Made by a program: the position numbers and the translations under genes. The notes under the pieces are model-generated. The model was not told the DNA's origin. It saw nothing but the letters and a program-made list of their open reading frames with translations, and made no database searches. A stretch of 5,461 nucleotides of DNA from Nitrososphaerales archaeon (GTDB taxonomy: Archaea; Thermoproteota; Nitrososphaeria; Nitrososphaerales; Nitrososphaeraceae): the NCBI GenBank assembly GCA_029237515.1, contig JARBAV010000427.1:1-5461 (forward strand). Direction: 5' to 3'. The stretch's first letter is position 1. Every line of letters begins with the position of its first letter. Below are positions 4,893-5,461 of the stretch, piece after piece.

Positions 4893-4970
4893 AATAATAT
4901 TACAGTTTAGCTAGTTGGGTTGATTATAAACTAATTACTTAGATATCGAATAGATATACCAATCAACCAG

Positions 4971-5017
4971 AAGGAGTAATGTTCATGTTAGAGGATTTAG
5001 TCTATGAAACCCTATAG
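4971..5017 (+). other. Shine-Dalgarno followed by a 12-codon ORF
   Basis: AAGGAG at 4971-4976 stands 2 nt before ATG 4979 and 8 nt before ATG 4985, the better spacing. The frame reads MFMLEDLVYETL and stops at 5015-5017. This is the cleanest SD-plus-ATG pair in a window where the better genes look leaderless. It may be a micropeptide, the 5' remnant of a lost gene, or chance. An overlapping ORF starting at 5004 (MKPYRVSYPTKL) is equally short. Confidence 0.2.
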
Positions 5018-5170
5018 AGTGTCTTATCCCACCAAACTCTGAAGCGAACATAATATTCTAATCATGTCCAGTTCAAGCGATAAAATTATGGTTTCAGTTT
5101 ATCTTTGATTTTGAGGTAGATAAATTACGCTTTCATTCTTACTTTTACATACCCCAATACTAATTCCATA

Positions 5171-5251
5171 ATGGAAGAAACCGAGAAAACTGAGCCAAGG
5201 ATAGACGCCTTACTCAAAGATTATTCTATAGTACAATTCCAGAGGCAGTAA
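5171..5251 (+). CDS. Possible micro-ORF, 26 aa
   Basis: The frame reads MEETEKTEPRIDALLKDYSI followed by six more residues, a charged, helix-prone peptide of unknown function. A TATA-like TTTTACAT (5143-5150) lies about 25 nt before the ATG, close to the leaderless spacing. No conserved domain can be seen. It could be a small protein, a truncated gene or noise. Confidence 0.25.
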   Translation: MEETEKTEPRIDALLKDYSIVQFQRQ

Positions 5252-5294
5252 ATATGTCTCATTATTAAAATTAAGAGATTAACAATATTAATAG

Positions 5295-5362
5295 AAAAAT
5301 GCTATACAAAAGATTTGATATCGAATGGCTCTTTTAGTGAGTTTAACATATAGAGCATTTTT
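5295..5362. repeat. Long-loop inverted repeat
   Basis: AAAAATGCT (5295-5303) pairs perfectly with AGCATTTTT (5354-5362); the pairing extends by ATA/TAT (5304-5306 with 5349-5351) across a 2-nt bulge. The loop is about 42 nt. On the plus strand the right arm runs into a six-T tract, so a terminator-like structure for the 26-aa ORF is possible. No known RNA family was recognised. Confidence 0.3.
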
Positions 5363-5461
5363 TGTATATATGACCGTTTATTGGAAGAGACCTCAGATAA
5401 TTTTTTAGAATAAAAGTCAGTTAGATGTTCGATAAAGCATTGTGTTGCTTGCTTGTCATCA

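Larger units (their letters stand above)
4893..5461. other. Low-density AT-rich region
   Basis: No recognisable gene lies in these 569 bases. They contain the promoter of the minus-strand small ORF, a 12-codon ORF with a clear Shine-Dalgarno (4971-5017), a 26-aa ORF (5171-5251), a long imperfect inverted repeat (5295-5362) and T-runs at 5358-5363 and 5401-5406. A gene continuing past the right edge cannot be ruled out. Confidence 0.5.

Noticed and set aside
5417..5461. Minus-strand TGATGA (5461-5456) and CTGA (5420-5417), resembling box C/D guide RNA ends
   Set aside because: Spacing of about 35 nt is short, no internal D'/C' boxes are present, and the 5' flank lies outside the window.
1..5461. 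CRISPR array, tRNA, rRNA, transposon or phage genes
   Set aside because: No regularly spaced repeats, cloverleaf, rRNA segment, transposase or integrase motif was found on either strand.

Overview
The window looks like a piece of an ammonia-oxidising archaeal (Thaumarchaeota/Nitrososphaeria, possibly Nitrosocosmicus- or Nitrososphaera-like) chromosome. It is A+T-rich and has long AT-rich gaps. Several genes have a good archaeal TATA box whose centre lies about 27 nt before the first base of the start codon, which is the layout of leaderless transcripts. The gene content fits too: an F420/flavin-type PPOX protein and a CDGSH/4Fe-4S fusion. The genus is a guess from style and not from a marker gene. 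There is no rRNA, tRNA, CRISPR array, transposase, phage or replication gene.

Left part (1-2198, minus strand). Three redox-related genes run right to left: a PPOX-class (F420- or flavin-dependent) oxidoreductase (2198-1743), a luciferase-like (LLM) flavin-dependent oxidoreductase (1571-528) and an HxlR-family winged-helix regulator (453-91). LLM and HxlR each have their own TATA box, and the 171-bp gap before LLM is packed with inverted and direct repeats that look like operators. HxlR regulators next to oxidoreductases commonly sense quinones or electrophiles through an N-terminal cysteine. This one keeps such a cysteine, its only one. The simplest model is a regulator controlling the neighbouring oxidoreductase and itself in response to electrophilic or redox stress. 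The LLM gene is visibly richer in G+C than everything around it and looks bacterial, so it was probably acquired.

Middle (2199-3791). A divergent promoter region of about 390 bp is followed on the plus strand by a glyoxalase/VOC-fold gene (2587-2996) broken by an apparent one-base deletion near 2755-2760. It converges on a minus-strand gene (3791-3090) for a protein with two CDGSH [2Fe-2S] motifs flanking a divergent 4Fe-4S (Fer4_19-type) domain.

Right part (3792-5461). This is low-density DNA with no recognisable family. The best candidates are a 57-aa plus-strand ORF (4259-4432) and a 57-65-aa minus-strand ORF (4892-4695). Around them are a reading frame with unusually few stops that may be a decayed gene (3920-4246), a 26-aa ORF (5171-5251), a 12-codon ORF behind a clear Shine-Dalgarno sequence (4979-5017) and a long inverted repeat (5295-5362).

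I see no clear undescribed multi-gene system. The most useful leads are the operator-like architecture before LLM, the leaderless start corrections, the VOC frameshift and the unassigned small ORFs.
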